The position numbers were made by a program, and so were the translations under genes. 64,000 nt of DNA from Providencia burhodogranariea DSM 19968 (GTDB lineage Bacteria > Pseudomonadota > Gammaproteobacteria > Enterobacterales > Enterobacteriaceae): positions 183,092-247,091 of the forward strand of contig NZ_KB233225.1 in the NCBI RefSeq assembly GCF_000314855.2. The letters are read 5' to 3'. The notes beneath the pieces were generated by a model. It was not told the origin of the DNA, made no database searches, and saw nothing but the letters and a program-made list of their open reading frames with translations. The number at the start of each line of letters is the position of its first letter. The stretch's first letter is position 1. Shown here one piece after another: positions 49,816 through 60,059 of the stretch.

Positions 49816-51150
49816 TTAGTAAATATTTAATGTAACTCCAGGTTTTAGATCCGCCATTTTAACACCTGAATTCCAACTCATTAAATCATTGAGCTTGATC
49901 CCATGTCTTTTCGCGATGCTATAGTAAGAGTCACCTTTCTTTACTTGATACGTTTTGGATTTACGGCTATTCGTGGCTGATACAGCATCTTTTATCTTCA
50001 GGGTTTGTCCAGGACGAATATTTGCAGTCTTCATTCCATTAAGTTGTTTTATACTCTGGCTAGTTGTATTGAATTTTTTTGCAATACTGGCAACAGACTC
50101 ACCTTTACGAACTTTATAATTAAAGTTATTGGCTTGTTGTATTGGTCTCTTGCTCTGGTTTTGAGCAACAGCTATACGAATATTATCTAAAATAGCTTGA
50201 TCAGAGAGCGATAATTTTAGTTGTTCTGCTTTTGAAGCTGGCAACATAATATAATGAGGACCATTCGGTGATGTCACACCTCGCTTATAACCAGAGTTAT
50301 AAGTCTTCAGGGATTCTTCTGAGATACCCGTTAGTTCTGCTGCTTGAGTTAATGTAATTTGTTGTCCTACATCAACTTGGGTAAGCGCTCGGTTTTTATT
50401 GCTACTAGGTAATTTAACTTGATATTTTTCAGGCGTTCTCAATATTTGGCTGAGTGCTAATATTTTAGGAACATATTGTTTGGTTTCTTTTGGTAAAGAT
50501 AATGACCAAAAGTCAGTTGGTAAACCTGCATCTTCATTCTTTTTGATTGCATTTAATACGCAGCCTTCACCACAGTTATAGGCGGCAAGAGTGAGTTCCC
50601 AATCATGGCCAAACATAATATTTAAGTTTTCAAGCAAATCAAAAGCAGCCATAGTCGATGTGACCAAATTACGGCGTTCATCAACCCATTGATCTTGTTT
50701 TAGGCCATAAGAGCGAGCAGTAATAGGAACAATTTGCCATAAGCCGGCAGCTTGCGCTGGTGAAGTTGCTTTTGGATTAAATGAACTTTCGATGATAGGA
50801 ATTAAAGCCATTTCCATCGGTAAGTTGCGATTTTCTATTTCCTCTACGATCCAGTACATATAAGGTTCAGCCCTTAATGTCACATCATAGAGAAAGCTTT
50901 GTTTTGAATAATAATTGCTTACCTGTTCCCTGATGATCGCATTATCAGGTATTTCCATCTTCAGCTCATCACTGATATAACCCCAAAGATCGTTATCGGC
51001 CTTAGAGATTTGTCTACTTGCTGCCTGATTATGTGGAGCAATGGTTTCAATAGTGTGGTTTGCTGAAGACCTGTTCTGCTTAGTTTTCTGTGGGGAAGCT
51101 TGACATCCAGCCAGCAGAACAATGGCGATAATAGTCGCTATTGTCTTCAT
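49816..51150 (-). CDS. mltD: Membrane-bound lytic murein transglycosylase D
   Basis: Outer-membrane lipoprotein cleaving the MurNAc-GlcNAc bond of peptidoglycan. I prefer ATG 51150, giving 444 residues and a clean lipoprotein signal (MKTIATIIAIVLLAGCQ). A start at 51174 adds eight residues. The SLT domain (about 95-235) has the catalytic Glu in ALIPIIESSFNPKATSPAQA near 118. Two LysM repeats that bind peptidoglycan are at about residues 342-385 and 397-440 (YKVRKGESVASIAKKF, YQVKKGDSYYSIAKRH). The motif AAYNCGEGCV differs from the usual AAYNSGEGRV. Confidence 0.95.
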   Translation of the reverse strand: MKTIATIIAIVLLAGCQASPQKTKQNRSSANHTIETIAPHNQAASRQISKADNDLWGYISDELKMEIPDNAIIREQVSNYYSKQSFLYDVTLRAEPYMYWIVEEIENRNLPMEMALIPIIESSFNPKATSPAQAAGLWQIVPITARSYGLKQDQWVDERRNLVTSTMAAFDLLENLNIMFGHDWELTLAAYNCGEGCVLNAIKKNEDAGLPTDFWSLSLPKETKQYVPKILALSQILRTPEKYQVKLPSSNKNRALTQVDVGQQITLTQAAELTGISEESLKTYNSGYKRGVTSPNGPHYIMLPASKAEQLKLSLSDQAILDNIRIAVAQNQSKRPIQQANNFNYKVRKGESVASIAKKFNTTSQSIKQLNGMKTANIRPGQTLKIKDAVSATNSRKSKTYQVKKGDSYYSIAKRHGIKLNDLMSWNSGVKMADLKPGVTLNIY

Positions 51151-51229
51151 TATGCTTTTGTTCTTTATTGTCATGTATAAAAGTCAAACAATAATACTTA
51201 CCAAGCACAAAGAAGACAATAATTAAACG

Positions 51230-51985
51230 TCAATATTGGTCTTTTAATTGACGTAAAACCGTAAAAACAGCTCTAAGTGGTGGATTAGATTGGTTTATAT
51301 TTAATTTTTTTTGTAGTTCAACGTTATCACATTGTAAAAAAAGGTTAATTTTTCGCTCTGTTTTAAGCGTTGTAGGCACAGTAGGTTCATTTTTACTACG
51401 TTTGATAGTAATTTCTTGTTGATATTGGCTAATTTGATCATTTTCAGGCCAAATATGATGGGCAAATTTCAGATTAGACTGTGTATACTCGTGAGCACAG
51501 CAAATTAACGTGTCATCAGGGAGAGCGGCTATCTTTTGAATAGATTGATACATCTGTTCAGGTGTACCTTCAAATATTCTCCCACAGCCAGCTGAAAATA
51601 GTGTATCACCACAAAATAAATATGGAGCTTGATAAAAACCAACATGCCCGAGGGTATGCCCTGGGAGTCCAAATACTGTGAAATTAAAGTCACCTATTTT
51701 GATATTATCTTCACTATTGACCAATTTAGTCGCGCCTTTTATTTGTGTTTCTTTTGGTCCAAATACGGTTAAATGTTTAAAGGATTTGAGCATATTTTGT
51801 ACACCACCAATATGGTCGTCATGATGGTGAGTTAATAGGATAGCGATAGGTATAAGTTTTTTTTGTGCCAATATTTCAAGGACAGGTTCTGACTCCGATG
51901 GGTCAATAATGATACACTGCTGATGGGCATCAGACAGAATCCAAATGTAGTTATCATTTAAAGCGGGGACTCGTATTAACTCCAT
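51230..51985 (-). CDS. gloB: Hydroxyacylglutathione hydrolase (glyoxalase II) GloB
   Basis: Metallo-beta-lactamase-fold enzyme that hydrolyses S-lactoylglutathione to D-lactate and glutathione, completing methylglyoxal detoxification. The 251 residues equal the E. coli length. The metal-binding motif is LTHHHDDHIGG near residue 52, with further ligands in GLPGHTLGHVGFY near 108, LFCGDTLFSAGCGRIFEGTP near 127 and CAHEYTQSNLKFAHHIWPEN near 162. It is divergent from yafS with 33 bases between the starts, so their promoters overlap. Confidence 0.97.
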   Translation of the reverse strand: MELIRVPALNDNYIWILSDAHQQCIIIDPSESEPVLEILAQKKLIPIAILLTHHHDDHIGGVQNMLKSFKHLTVFGPKETQIKGATKLVNSEDNIKIGDFNFTVFGLPGHTLGHVGFYQAPYLFCGDTLFSAGCGRIFEGTPEQMYQSIQKIAALPDDTLICCAHEYTQSNLKFAHHIWPENDQISQYQQEITIKRSKNEPTVPTTLKTERKINLFLQCDNVELQKKLNINQSNPPLRAVFTVLRQLKDQY

Positions 51986-52018
51986 AGTAACCTCTACACT
52001 TTATATTAAGGGAAATTG

Positions 52019-52744
52019 ATGAAGCCAGCGCGTATTGAAAAACAATTCGAGATGCCGGTCAGTTGGTCTGATATCCCTTTTGGGGAGCAATACCGGCAAG
52101 CATTGCAATATCATCTTCGTTCTTGGTGGCCAAAGATGTTTGGCTTTCATTTACTAAAACTCGGTCATCTAAGCACTGAGATAGATACTAAAGAGTGCAT
52201 GATATCTCATCAATTTAGTGCAGGAAATAATGATCCTCGCTTTCATGTTATTGCGGATCCACTTGCACTTCCTTTTGCGAACAAATCGATAGATGCTTGC
52301 CTAATGTCGCATATGTTGGCATATAATCATGATCCACATTGGGTTTTACGTGAAGTTGATCGGGTATTGATGGATGACGGCTGGTTGATCATTTCAGGTT
52401 TTAATCCATTTAGTCTATTGGGTATCGGTAAAATGATACCAATACTCAGAAAACAGCAACCTTATAGTAGCCGTTTATTTCCCACAATAAGAATTTCGGA
52501 TTGGTTAAGCCTTCTGAATTATGAAGTATTTTTTCAGCGTAATTGTCAGGCATTTCCATGGCTTGGTCCAGAAAATCGTCTTAACCAATGCATTGCTGGA
52601 ATAGGTACATTAAATATTCTTGTAGCAAGAAAACGAACTTCTCCATTGACGCCGACTGCACTTAAGTTTAAACAGAAAAAAATGAAAATAAGCACGGCAT
52701 TAGGGGCAACAAAACGCATGACAGATCGTTCAAAGAGCCCCTAA
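52019..52744 (+). CDS. yafS: Predicted SAM-dependent methyltransferase YafS
   Basis: Class I methyltransferase-like protein of unknown substrate. ATG 52019 follows AAGGG at 52008-52012 and gives 241 residues (E. coli 240). A TTG at 52016 is adjacent but less likely. A methyltransferase core is visible as VIADPLALPFANKSIDACLM near residue 78, LREVDRVLMDDGWLIISGFN near 112 and NPFSLLGIG near 131. The classical glycine-rich SAM loop is poorly preserved. It is convergent with rnhA with 16 bases between. Confidence 0.93.
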   Translation: MKPARIEKQFEMPVSWSDIPFGEQYRQALQYHLRSWWPKMFGFHLLKLGHLSTEIDTKECMISHQFSAGNNDPRFHVIADPLALPFANKSIDACLMSHMLAYNHDPHWVLREVDRVLMDDGWLIISGFNPFSLLGIGKMIPILRKQQPYSSRLFPTIRISDWLSLLNYEVFFQRNCQAFPWLGPENRLNQCIAGIGTLNILVARKRTSPLTPTALKFKQKKMKISTALGATKRMTDRSKSP

Positions 52745-52760
52745 TTATAAGCATGAAAAT

Positions 52761-53231
52761 TTAATCTTGTACGGGTTGGTAGCCTGTATCTTCTTGCGTC
52801 GGTGATTCAGCGGCTTGACGAGCTAATTGATCGCACTTCTCATTTTCAGGATGGCCTGCATGCCCTTTGACCCAGCGCCAATCGATAGTATGGCGTGTAA
52901 TAGCTTCATCTAATCGTTTCCATAGATCAACATTCACGACTGGTGATTTATCTGCTTTACGCCATTGTCGACGCTTCCAATTATGGATCCACTGGGTGAT
53001 ACCTTGGCGTACATATTGGCTATCAGTCGTTAAAATAATGTCACACGGGCGTTTTAAAGATTCGAGAGCAACAATAGCGGCAAGCAGCTCCATGCGATTG
53101 TTGGTCGTCATAAAAAAACCTTCACTAAGTGTTTTTTCATGTTGGTGGTAACGAAGAAGAGCACCGTAACCACCAGGGCCTGGGTTGCCCAAACAGGAAC
53201 CGTCAGTGAAAATTTCTACTTGCTTTGTCAT
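52761..53231 (-). CDS. rnhA: Ribonuclease HI
   Basis: Endonuclease that cuts the RNA strand of RNA-DNA hybrids, removing R-loops and primers. It has 156 residues (E. coli 155). The catalytic acids are visible: Asp10 in [17 protein letters not shown], Glu48 in [16 protein letters not shown], Asp70 in [15 protein letters not shown] and Asp134 in [13 protein letters not shown]. It is divergent from dnaQ with 54 bases between the starts, the classic overlapping-promoter arrangement. Confidence 0.98.
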   Translation of the reverse strand: MTKQVEIFTDGSCLGNPGPGGYGALLRYHQHEKTLSEGFFMTTNNRMELLAAIVALESLKRPCDIILTTDSQYVRQGITQWIHNWKRRQWRKADKSPVVNVDLWKRLDEAITRHTIDWRWVKGHAGHPENEKCDQLARQAAESPTQEDTGYQPVQD

Positions 53232-53285
53232 TTCTGTTAAACTCTATCTTATTCATCAATCTCTAGTTTGACACAAAAATCCATT

Positions 53286-54035
53286 ATGAGCACAGCGATA
53301 ACAAGACAAATTGTCCTCGATACTGAAACCACAGGTATGAATAAGCTGGGCATTCATTATGAAGGCCACAATATTATAGAAATTGGTGCTGTTGAGGTTA
53401 TCAACCGAAGATTGACAGGCCGAAACTTTCATGTGTACATCAAACCTGACCGTTTAGTCGATCCTGAAGCATTTGAAATTCATGGTATTAGTGATGAGTT
53501 TTTGCAGGATAAACCGGTATTTGCAGAGATTGCAGATGAATTTATTGAGTTTATTCGTGGTGCGGAGTTAATTATCCATAATGCGCCGTTTGATATCGGC
53601 TTTATGGATCACGAATTTCGTAAGCTAAATAAAGGCATACCACCTACCGCTGATTTTTGTCAGATAACCGATAGCTTGGTGATGGCTCGACAAATTTTTC
53701 CGGGTAAACGAAATAATTTAGATGCTTTGTGCGATCGTTATTTAATTGATAATACTAAGCGGATGCTCCACGGCGCTTTATTGGATGCTGAGATACTCTC
53801 TGATGTGTATCTGGCAATGACTGGTGGACAAACATCACTAGCGTTTTCTATGGATAATGACTCTTCAAATGAAAATTATGTAGAACAGGTACAACGTATA
53901 GAGCGACCTAGTAGTGGCCTTAAAGTTCTTTATGCAACAGATGATGAGCTCGCTGAACATGAAAAAAGATTGGATATTGTCGACAAAAAAAGTGGTAATT
54001 CATGCCTTTGGCGTCAACCTTCAAATGAAGAATAA
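53286..54035 (+). CDS. dnaQ: DNA polymerase III epsilon subunit DnaQ
   Basis: 3-prime to 5-prime proofreading exonuclease of DNA polymerase III. ATG 53286 (MSTAITRQIVLDTETTGMNK) aligns with E. coli and gives 249 residues (E. coli 243). A TTG at 53268 would add six. DEDDh exonuclease motifs: Asp/Glu in VLDTETTG near residue 10, IIHNAPFDIGFMDHE near 96 and the His-Asp motif in LHGALLDAEILSDVY near 162. The C-terminal linker and clamp/alpha-binding tail begin near 185 (GGQTSLAFSM). The tRNA-Asp gene follows, as in E. coli. Confidence 0.98.
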   Translation: MSTAITRQIVLDTETTGMNKLGIHYEGHNIIEIGAVEVINRRLTGRNFHVYIKPDRLVDPEAFEIHGISDEFLQDKPVFAEIADEFIEFIRGAELIIHNAPFDIGFMDHEFRKLNKGIPPTADFCQITDSLVMARQIFPGKRNNLDALCDRYLIDNTKRMLHGALLDAEILSDVYLAMTGGQTSLAFSMDNDSSNENYVEQVQRIERPSSGLKVLYATDDELAEHEKRLDIVDKKSGNSCLWRQPSNEE

Positions 54036-54106
54036 ATAATAAATTAGTGACTATAGCCAATTAAGGCTAAAAACTGCTCAACTACGCGTTTTTTCAAGAA
54101 AAAGTA

Positions 54107-54135
54107 TTGACTGTCTCCTGAAGTGTTCGTAATAT
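54107..54135 (+). promoter_or_regulatory. Promoter of the tRNA-Asp gene
   Basis: TTGACT at 54107-54112 and TAATAT at 54130-54135 with a 17-base spacer, followed by a GC-rich discriminator (GCATCCCG). This is typical of a stringently controlled stable-RNA promoter. Transcription would begin near 54142, about 20 bases before the tRNA. Confidence 0.8.
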
Positions 54136-54161
54136 GCATCCCGTTCCCAAAGGGAATGCTA

Positions 54162-54238
54162 GGAGCGGTAGTTCAGTTGGTTAGAATACCTGCCTGTCAC
54201 GCAGGGGGTCGCGGGTTCGAGTCCCGTCCGTTCCGCCA
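54162..54238 (+). tRNA. aspV: tRNA-Asp (anticodon GUC)
   Basis: A 77-base tRNA with encoded CCA. Acceptor GGAGCGG pairs with CCGTTCC (one G-U); D loop GTTCAGTTGGTTAGAAT; anticodon stem CCTGC/GCAGG with loop CTGTCAC, anticodon GTC at 54196-54198; T arm CGGGTTCGAGTCCCG. The sequence and position after dnaQ correspond to aspV in E. coli. Its product is a substrate of Tgt and QueA (GUN anticodon). Confidence 0.98.
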
Positions 54239-54244
54239 AATTAT

Positions 54245-54277
54245 AACGCCATGCTATTTGTTAGCATGGCGTTTTTA
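54245..54277 (+). terminator. Rho-independent terminator after tRNA-Asp
   Basis: Twelve-base perfect stem: AACGCCATGCTA at 54245-54256 with TAGCATGGCGTT at 54262-54273, followed by TTTATTT. Confidence 0.92.
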
Positions 54278-54362
54278 TTTGGTGCATGTGATACTTGCAT
54301 ATATGAATCGTATAGCGAGTGTTATTAAGTCAGCACCCCATTCATCTCTTATAATCACTACG

Positions 54363-55060
<698 letters not shown>

Positions 55061-55100
55061 ATTGCGCAAAAAAATAACTTTAAGTTATATTTTGCGCAAT
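55061..55100. repeat. Large inverted repeat upstream of tktA
   Basis: A 40-base near-perfect palindrome: ATTGCGCAAAA at 55061-55071 is complementary to TTTTGCGCAAT at 55090-55100, and the inner ATAACTT (55074-55080) to AAGTTAT (55082-55088) around a single central T. Only a one-base bulge breaks the arms. It lies 184 bases before tktA. No T run follows, so it is not a simple terminator. Confidence 0.85.
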
Positions 55101-55283
55101 AGAAAGGATTCAGCTCTACGATGGCTTAATTTATTGACGATTATTTGTCTCTATTGCGGCGAATAATTGCTGTATGGACGAAATTGCGTTAGTTTCATAC
55201 ATAGCTTATGAAAATGACAACAATTTTGTACTACTTTATGAAAATTGGTTTAAGTACGTTTTTATCCGACCTGGAGTATACTA

Positions 55284-57278
55284 ATGACGACTCGTAAAAC
55301 CCTTGCTAATGCTATCCGTTTTCTAAGTATGGACGCGGTTCAAAAAGCAAAATCAGGGCACCCTGGCGCGCCTATGGGCATGGCTGATATTGCTGAAGTT
55401 CTATGGCGTGACTATATGAATCATAACCCAGCGGATCCTCACTGGGCTAACCGTGACCGCTTTGTACTATCAAATGGCCATGGCTCAATGTTGATTTATA
55501 GCTTGTTGCATTTGACAGGTTATGACTTGTCTATTGAAGATTTAAAAAATTTCCGTCAACTTCATTCTAAAACACCGGGCCACCCAGAATATGGCTATAC
55601 TCCAGGTGTTGAAACAACAACCGGCCCATTAGGGCAAGGTATCGCAAACGGCGTCGGTTTTGCTATCGCAGAACGTACTTTAGCGGCTCAATTCAACCGT
55701 CCTGGTCATGATATCGTCGATCACCATACCTATGTGTTTATGGGTGATGGCTGTATGATGGAAGGTATTTCTCACGAAGTATGTTCTTTAGCGGGTACAC
55801 TCAAATTAAACAAATTAGTTGCGTTTTACGATGATAACGGTATTTCTATCGATGGTCATGTAGAAGGCTGGTTTACAGATGATACAGCCGCACGTTTTGA
55901 AGCATATGGCTGGAATGTTATCCGTGACATCGATGGTCATGATGCTGACCAAATTCGTGCAGCAGTTAAAGAAGCGCATAATGAAACTGATAAACCAACT
56001 CTGATTATCTGCAAAACGGTTATCGGTTTTGGTTCGCCGCACAAAGCGGGTACAGAATCAGCTCACGGCTCACCATTAGGTGACGCAGAAATTGCAGCAA
56101 CACGTGAAGCGCTTGGTTGGGAGTATGGTCCATTCGAAATCCCACAAGATATTTATCAAGCATGGGATGCTCGCGATTCAGGTAAAGAAAAACAAAGTGC
56201 TTGGAATGAAACATTTGCAGCTTATGCAAAAGAATTTCCTGAGTTAGCTAAAGAATTTACACGTCGTATGGCGGGTGATTTACCAGCAAACTTTGATGCT
56301 GAAGCGAAAAAATTTGTTGAGCATTTACAAGCAAATCCTGCCAATATCGCTAGCCGTAAAGCGTCACAAAATACTTTAGAAGCATTCGGTAAAGTATTAC
56401 CAGAATTCCTAGGCGGCTCCGCTGACTTGGCGCCAAGTAACTTGACTATGTGGTCAGGCTCTAAGCCATTAAATGAAGACAAGGCCGGTAACTATATCCA
56501 TTATGGTGTACGTGAATTCGGTATGTCAGCAATCATGAATGGTATTGCTTTACACGGCGGTTTCGTACCTTACGGTGCAACTTTCTTGATGTTTGTTGAA
56601 TATGCCCGTAATGCGGTGCGTATGGCAGCATTAATGAAAATTCGCAGTATCTTTGTTTATACTCATGACTCTATTGGTTTGGGGGAAGATGGTCCAACTC
56701 ACCAACCTGTTGAGCAGCTGGCAAGTCTGCGTGTAACACCGAACATGAACACTTGGCGTCCTTGTGACCAAGTTGAATCTGCGGTTGCATGGAAATATGC
56801 TATCGAGCGCAAAGATGGTCCAAGTGCACTAATTTTCTCTCGTCAAAATCTGGAACAGCAACCACGTACTACTGAGCAATTAGCAGAAATAGAAAAAGGT
56901 GCTTATATCCTGAAAGACTGTGAAGGTAAGCCAGAGCTTATCTTTATTGCTACAGGTTCAGAAGTTGAGTTAGCTGTTAAAGCAGCGGATCAACTGGCCG
57001 CTGAAGGCCGTAAAGCCCGTGTTGTCTCAATGCCATCAACTGAAGTATTTGATAAGCAAGATGCGGCATACCGTGAAGCAGTTCTACCTTCAAGCGTGAC
57101 CAAGCGTGTTGCAATTGAAGCTGGCATTGCTGATTACTGGTTCAAGTACACTGGTCTAAATGGTGCTATCATTGGTATGCATTCATTTGGTGAATCCGCA
57201 CCAGCTGAAGAGCTATATAAAGAATTCGGTATTACGGTTGAAAGCGCAGTTAAAGCAGCAAAATCATTGTTGAAATAA
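55284..57278 (+). CDS. tktA: Transketolase TktA
   Basis: Thiamine-diphosphate enzyme that moves two-carbon ketol units between sugar phosphates in the pentose phosphate pathway. It has 664 residues (E. coli 663). Motifs: [18 protein letters not shown] near residue 24, the cofactor-binding [18 protein letters not shown] near 154 with [16 protein letters not shown] near 182, and the pyrimidine domain with [20 protein letters not shown] near 406. The transketolase cofactor is made by ThiL in this window. Association with epd-pgk-fbaA downstream links it to sugar phosphate metabolism, as in E. coli. Confidence 0.98.
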   Translation: MTTRKTLANAIRFLSMDAVQKAKSGHPGAPMGMADIAEVLWRDYMNHNPADPHWANRDRFVLSNGHGSMLIYSLLHLTGYDLSIEDLKNFRQLHSKTPGHPEYGYTPGVETTTGPLGQGIANGVGFAIAERTLAAQFNRPGHDIVDHHTYVFMGDGCMMEGISHEVCSLAGTLKLNKLVAFYDDNGISIDGHVEGWFTDDTAARFEAYGWNVIRDIDGHDADQIRAAVKEAHNETDKPTLIICKTVIGFGSPHKAGTESAHGSPLGDAEIAATREALGWEYGPFEIPQDIYQAWDARDSGKEKQSAWNETFAAYAKEFPELAKEFTRRMAGDLPANFDAEAKKFVEHLQANPANIASRKASQNTLEAFGKVLPEFLGGSADLAPSNLTMWSGSKPLNEDKAGNYIHYGVREFGMSAIMNGIALHGGFVPYGATFLMFVEYARNAVRMAALMKIRSIFVYTHDSIGLGEDGPTHQPVEQLASLRVTPNMNTWRPCDQVESAVAWKYAIERKDGPSALIFSRQNLEQQPRTTEQLAEIEKGAYILKDCEGKPELIFIATGSEVELAVKAADQLAAEGRKARVVSMPSTEVFDKQDAAYREAVLPSSVTKRVAIEAGIADYWFKYTGLNGAIIGMHSFGESAPAEELYKEFGITVESAVKAAKSLLK

Positions 57279-57292
57279 TTGAGTTAGCGGTC

Positions 57293-57409
57293 TTATACGT
57301 AAAATAATTTGATTTGCATATCGGCGGTATCTCGATGAAAAGCCCGAAAGACATAGTAAACTATGTCATTTGGGTTACTGAGAACAGTCAATATCGCGGT
57401 ATACTAGAC
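57293..57409 (-). repeat. Dispersed repeat copy 4 (tktA-epd)
   Basis: Runs from TATACGTAAAATAATTTGAT (57294-57313) to ATATCGCGGTATACTAGACT (57391-57410). Compared with the reverse complement of copy 3 it shares ATAATTTGATTTGCATAT, the central CATAGTAAACTATGTCA (57352-57368) and GAGAACAGTCAAT (57380-57392). The central CATAG/CTATG forms a small hairpin. It lies just after the tktA stop. Confidence 0.65.
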
Positions 57410-57427
57410 TGCAAAAACTAATAAAAT

Positions 57428-57468
57428 ACGCCTCTGTATCAATTTTGATGCAGAGGCGTTGTTGTTTT
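57428..57468 (+). terminator. Terminator after tktA
   Basis: ACGCCTCTGTATC at 57428-57440 pairs (one G-U) with GATGCAGAGGCGT at 57447-57459, followed by TGTTGTTTTG. It lies about 150 bases after the tktA stop, with repeat copy 4 in between. The remaining 57470-57690 holds no gene seen. Confidence 0.75.
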
Positions 57469-57690
57469 GTTCATTTGACTGGCTTTTGCTATTGCGTTCT
57501 AAGAATATATCCCTTAATCTAATTCTAAATAGCTGAACCGTTTCAGTCTTTATTGCAAATAGGGTTAAATTTTTCAAAAGTGTCGATTGAAGCACACTTT
57601 TGATGTTTGACAGTTAAAATGAGCAGTAGAGTTTGTGTGAGTCAGTTATCCTTATCAGCCGTGTGATTTTGTTAAAATTCAAGGTGTAGG

Positions 57691-58710
57691 ATGCCAATTA
57701 AAGTGGCGATAAACGGCTTTGGCCGGATCGGACGGAGTGTGCTAAGGGCTCTATATGAGTCAGGGCGACGCGCAGAAATTATGGTCGTTGCGATTAACGA
57801 ACTCGCTGCTCCTGAAGGCATTGCACATTTACTCAAATATGACTCTAGTCACGGGCGCTTCGCTTGGGATATCCGTCTTAATGGCTCACTTTTACAGGTC
57901 GGTGATGACAATATTCGTCTCTTCCATCAACCTGAAATTAGTGCATTGCCTTGGAAGGAACTTGGGGTTGATGTTGTGCTTGATTGTAGTGGGGTATATG
58001 GTTCCCGCGAAGATGGCTTAGCTCATCTAGACGCTGGTGCAAAAAAAGTGCTATTTTCTCACCCCGGCACGGATGATCTTGATGCGACTGTTGTCTATGG
58101 TGTCAATCATGATAGTCTGACAATCGAAGATAAAATTGTTTCGAATGCATCCTGTACTACAAACTGTATTATTCCTATTATTAAATTGCTGGATGACGCT
58201 TTTGGTATTGAGTCAGGCACCGTAACAACCATTCATGCTTCAATGAATGATCAACCCGTTATTGATGCTTATCATCATGATCTGAGAAGAACTCGTGCTG
58301 CAAGCCAATCTATTATTCCTGTTGATACAAAATTAGCAGCGGGTATAACGCGAATTTTTCCAAAGTTTCAAGATCACTTTGAAGCAATATCAGTGCGTGT
58401 ACCGACAACCAATGTGACAGCAATTGATTTGAGTGTTACCGTTCATAATGATGTCTGTGTGACTAAAGTTAACCAGCTCTTGCAAGCAGCCGCTCATGGG
58501 CATTTTCGCGGCATAGTAGATTATACGGAATTACCGTTAGTTTCGATGGATTTCAATCATGATCCGCATAGTGCGATTGTCGATGGAACTCAAACGCGAG
58601 TTAGCAGCAAGCATTTAATTAAAACCCTTGTTTGGTGTGATAATGAATGGGGGTTTGCTAACCGGATGCTGGATACTACTCTGGCAATGGCAGCAACAGG
58701 TTTCAAATAA
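57691..58710 (+). CDS. epd: D-erythrose-4-phosphate dehydrogenase Epd
   Basis: NAD-dependent oxidation of erythrose 4-phosphate to 4-phosphoerythronate, the first step of pyridoxal phosphate synthesis in enterobacteria. It belongs to the GAPDH family. The 339 residues equal the E. coli length. The Rossmann motif is [15 protein letters not shown] near residue 7, and the catalytic Cys is in [13 protein letters not shown] near 155. Residues that separate Epd from GAPDH were not tested individually; assignment rests on overall similarity and the epd-pgk-fbaA order. Confidence 0.95.
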   Translation: MPIKVAINGFGRIGRSVLRALYESGRRAEIMVVAINELAAPEGIAHLLKYDSSHGRFAWDIRLNGSLLQVGDDNIRLFHQPEISALPWKELGVDVVLDCSGVYGSREDGLAHLDAGAKKVLFSHPGTDDLDATVVYGVNHDSLTIEDKIVSNASCTTNCIIPIIKLLDDAFGIESGTVTTIHASMNDQPVIDAYHHDLRRTRAASQSIIPVDTKLAAGITRIFPKFQDHFEAISVRVPTTNVTAIDLSVTVHNDVCVTKVNQLLQAAAHGHFRGIVDYTELPLVSMDFNHDPHSAIVDGTQTRVSSKHLIKTLVWCDNEWGFANRMLDTTLAMAATGFK

Positions 58711-58794
58711 TTAACGACTGACAGGCTGCTGTGTAGCATATGTCCGTACAGCTATTAATGAATATTTTATAGAGAATCAACAAGAGGATTCACC

Positions 58795-59958
58795 ATGTCT
58801 GTAATTAAAATGACCGATTTGGATCTCGCGGGTAAACGCGTTTTCATCCGCTCTGACCTAAACGTTCCTGTAAAAGATGGCAAAGTTACTTCTGACGCGC
58901 GTATCCGTGCTTCATTACCAACAATTGAAAATGCTCTCAAGCAAGGTGCTAAAGTCATGGTTACATCTCACCTCGGTCGTCCGACTGAAGGTGAGTACAA
59001 TGAAGAGTTTTCACTGCAACCTGTTGTTGACTATCTGGCAGAAAAAATTGATTTCCCTGTTCGTTTAGTCAAAGACTATTTAGATGGTGTTGATGTTGCT
59101 GAAGGTGAGTTAGTTGTTCTAGAAAATGTTCGCTTTAACAAAGGCGAGAAAAAAGACGATGAAACTCTATCAAAACAATATGCTGCATTGTGTGATGTTT
59201 ATGTAATGGATGCATTTGGTACGGCTCACCGTGCCCAAGCATCAACTCACGGAGTGGCTAAATTCTCACCAGTTGCTTGTGCAGGTCCACTACTGAGCAA
59301 TGAACTTGAAGCATTAGGCAAAGCCCTGGGTAATCCTGCTCGCCCAATGGTAGCGATTGTTGGTGGTTCAAAAGTATCAACCAAGCTGACTGTTTTAGAT
59401 TCTTTGTCTAAAATCGCAGACCAACTGATTGTTGGTGGTGGTATTGCAAACACCTTCATCGCGGCTCAAGGTAACAATGTCGGTCGCTCTTTATATGAAG
59501 CAGACCTGATCCCTGAAGCTAAAAAATTACTGGCTAATTGCCATATCCCAGTTCCTACTGATGTTCGTGTGGCGACTGAGTTTTCTGAAACTGCAGAAGC
59601 GACGTTGAAACCAAGCTCAGAAATCAAAGATGATGAACAAATTCTGGACTTGGGTGATGAATCAGCAGCACGTCTGGCTGAAATTTTGAAAAATGCGAAA
59701 ACTATTCTTTGGAATGGCCCAGTAGGTGTATTTGAATTCCCTAACTTCCGCAAAGGGACTGAGATCATTGCTAATGCCATTGCCGAAAGTGACGCATTCT
59801 CTATCGCTGGTGGTGGTGACACACTAGCGGCTATCGATTTATTCGGTATCGCAGATAAAATTTCATATATCTCAACGGGTGGGGGGGCATTCCTTGAATT
59901 TGTTGAAGGTAAAAAACTGCCAGCTGTTGTTATGCTCGAAGAGCGTGCTAAAGCGTAA
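58795..59958 (+). CDS. pgk: Phosphoglycerate kinase
   Basis: Cytoplasmic glycolytic enzyme transferring phosphate between 1,3-bisphosphoglycerate and ADP. The 387 residues equal the E. coli length. Typical motifs: [19 protein letters not shown] near residue 20, SHLGRPTEG near 61, [17 protein letters not shown] near 137, and GGGDTLAAI near 340, with the C-terminal [16 protein letters not shown]. It lies 84 bases after epd and 101 before fbaA. The start follows AAGAGGA. Confidence 0.98.
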   Translation: MSVIKMTDLDLAGKRVFIRSDLNVPVKDGKVTSDARIRASLPTIENALKQGAKVMVTSHLGRPTEGEYNEEFSLQPVVDYLAEKIDFPVRLVKDYLDGVDVAEGELVVLENVRFNKGEKKDDETLSKQYAALCDVYVMDAFGTAHRAQASTHGVAKFSPVACAGPLLSNELEALGKALGNPARPMVAIVGGSKVSTKLTVLDSLSKIADQLIVGGGIANTFIAAQGNNVGRSLYEADLIPEAKKLLANCHIPVPTDVRVATEFSETAEATLKPSSEIKDDEQILDLGDESAARLAEILKNAKTILWNGPVGVFEFPNFRKGTEIIANAIAESDAFSIAGGGDTLAAIDLFGIADKISYISTGGGAFLEFVEGKKLPAVVMLEERAKA

Positions 59959-60018
59959 TTAATGTATCATGAACACAATGTGGGGAAATCATGCTTTTTT
60001 CCCGCGTTGTCTGCAACT

Positions 60019-60039
60019 ACAGGCAGCTAAGCTGTCTGT
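60019..60039 (+). other. Hairpin in the pgk-fbaA spacer
   Basis: ACAGGCAG at 60019-60026 pairs (one G-U) with CTGTCTGT at 60032-60039 around a CTAAG loop, eight bases before the fbaA ribosome-binding site. It may be an RNA processing or stability element; no T tract is long enough for termination. Confidence 0.5.
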
Positions 60040-60059
60040 TTAACACAGGATCTTTTCAC

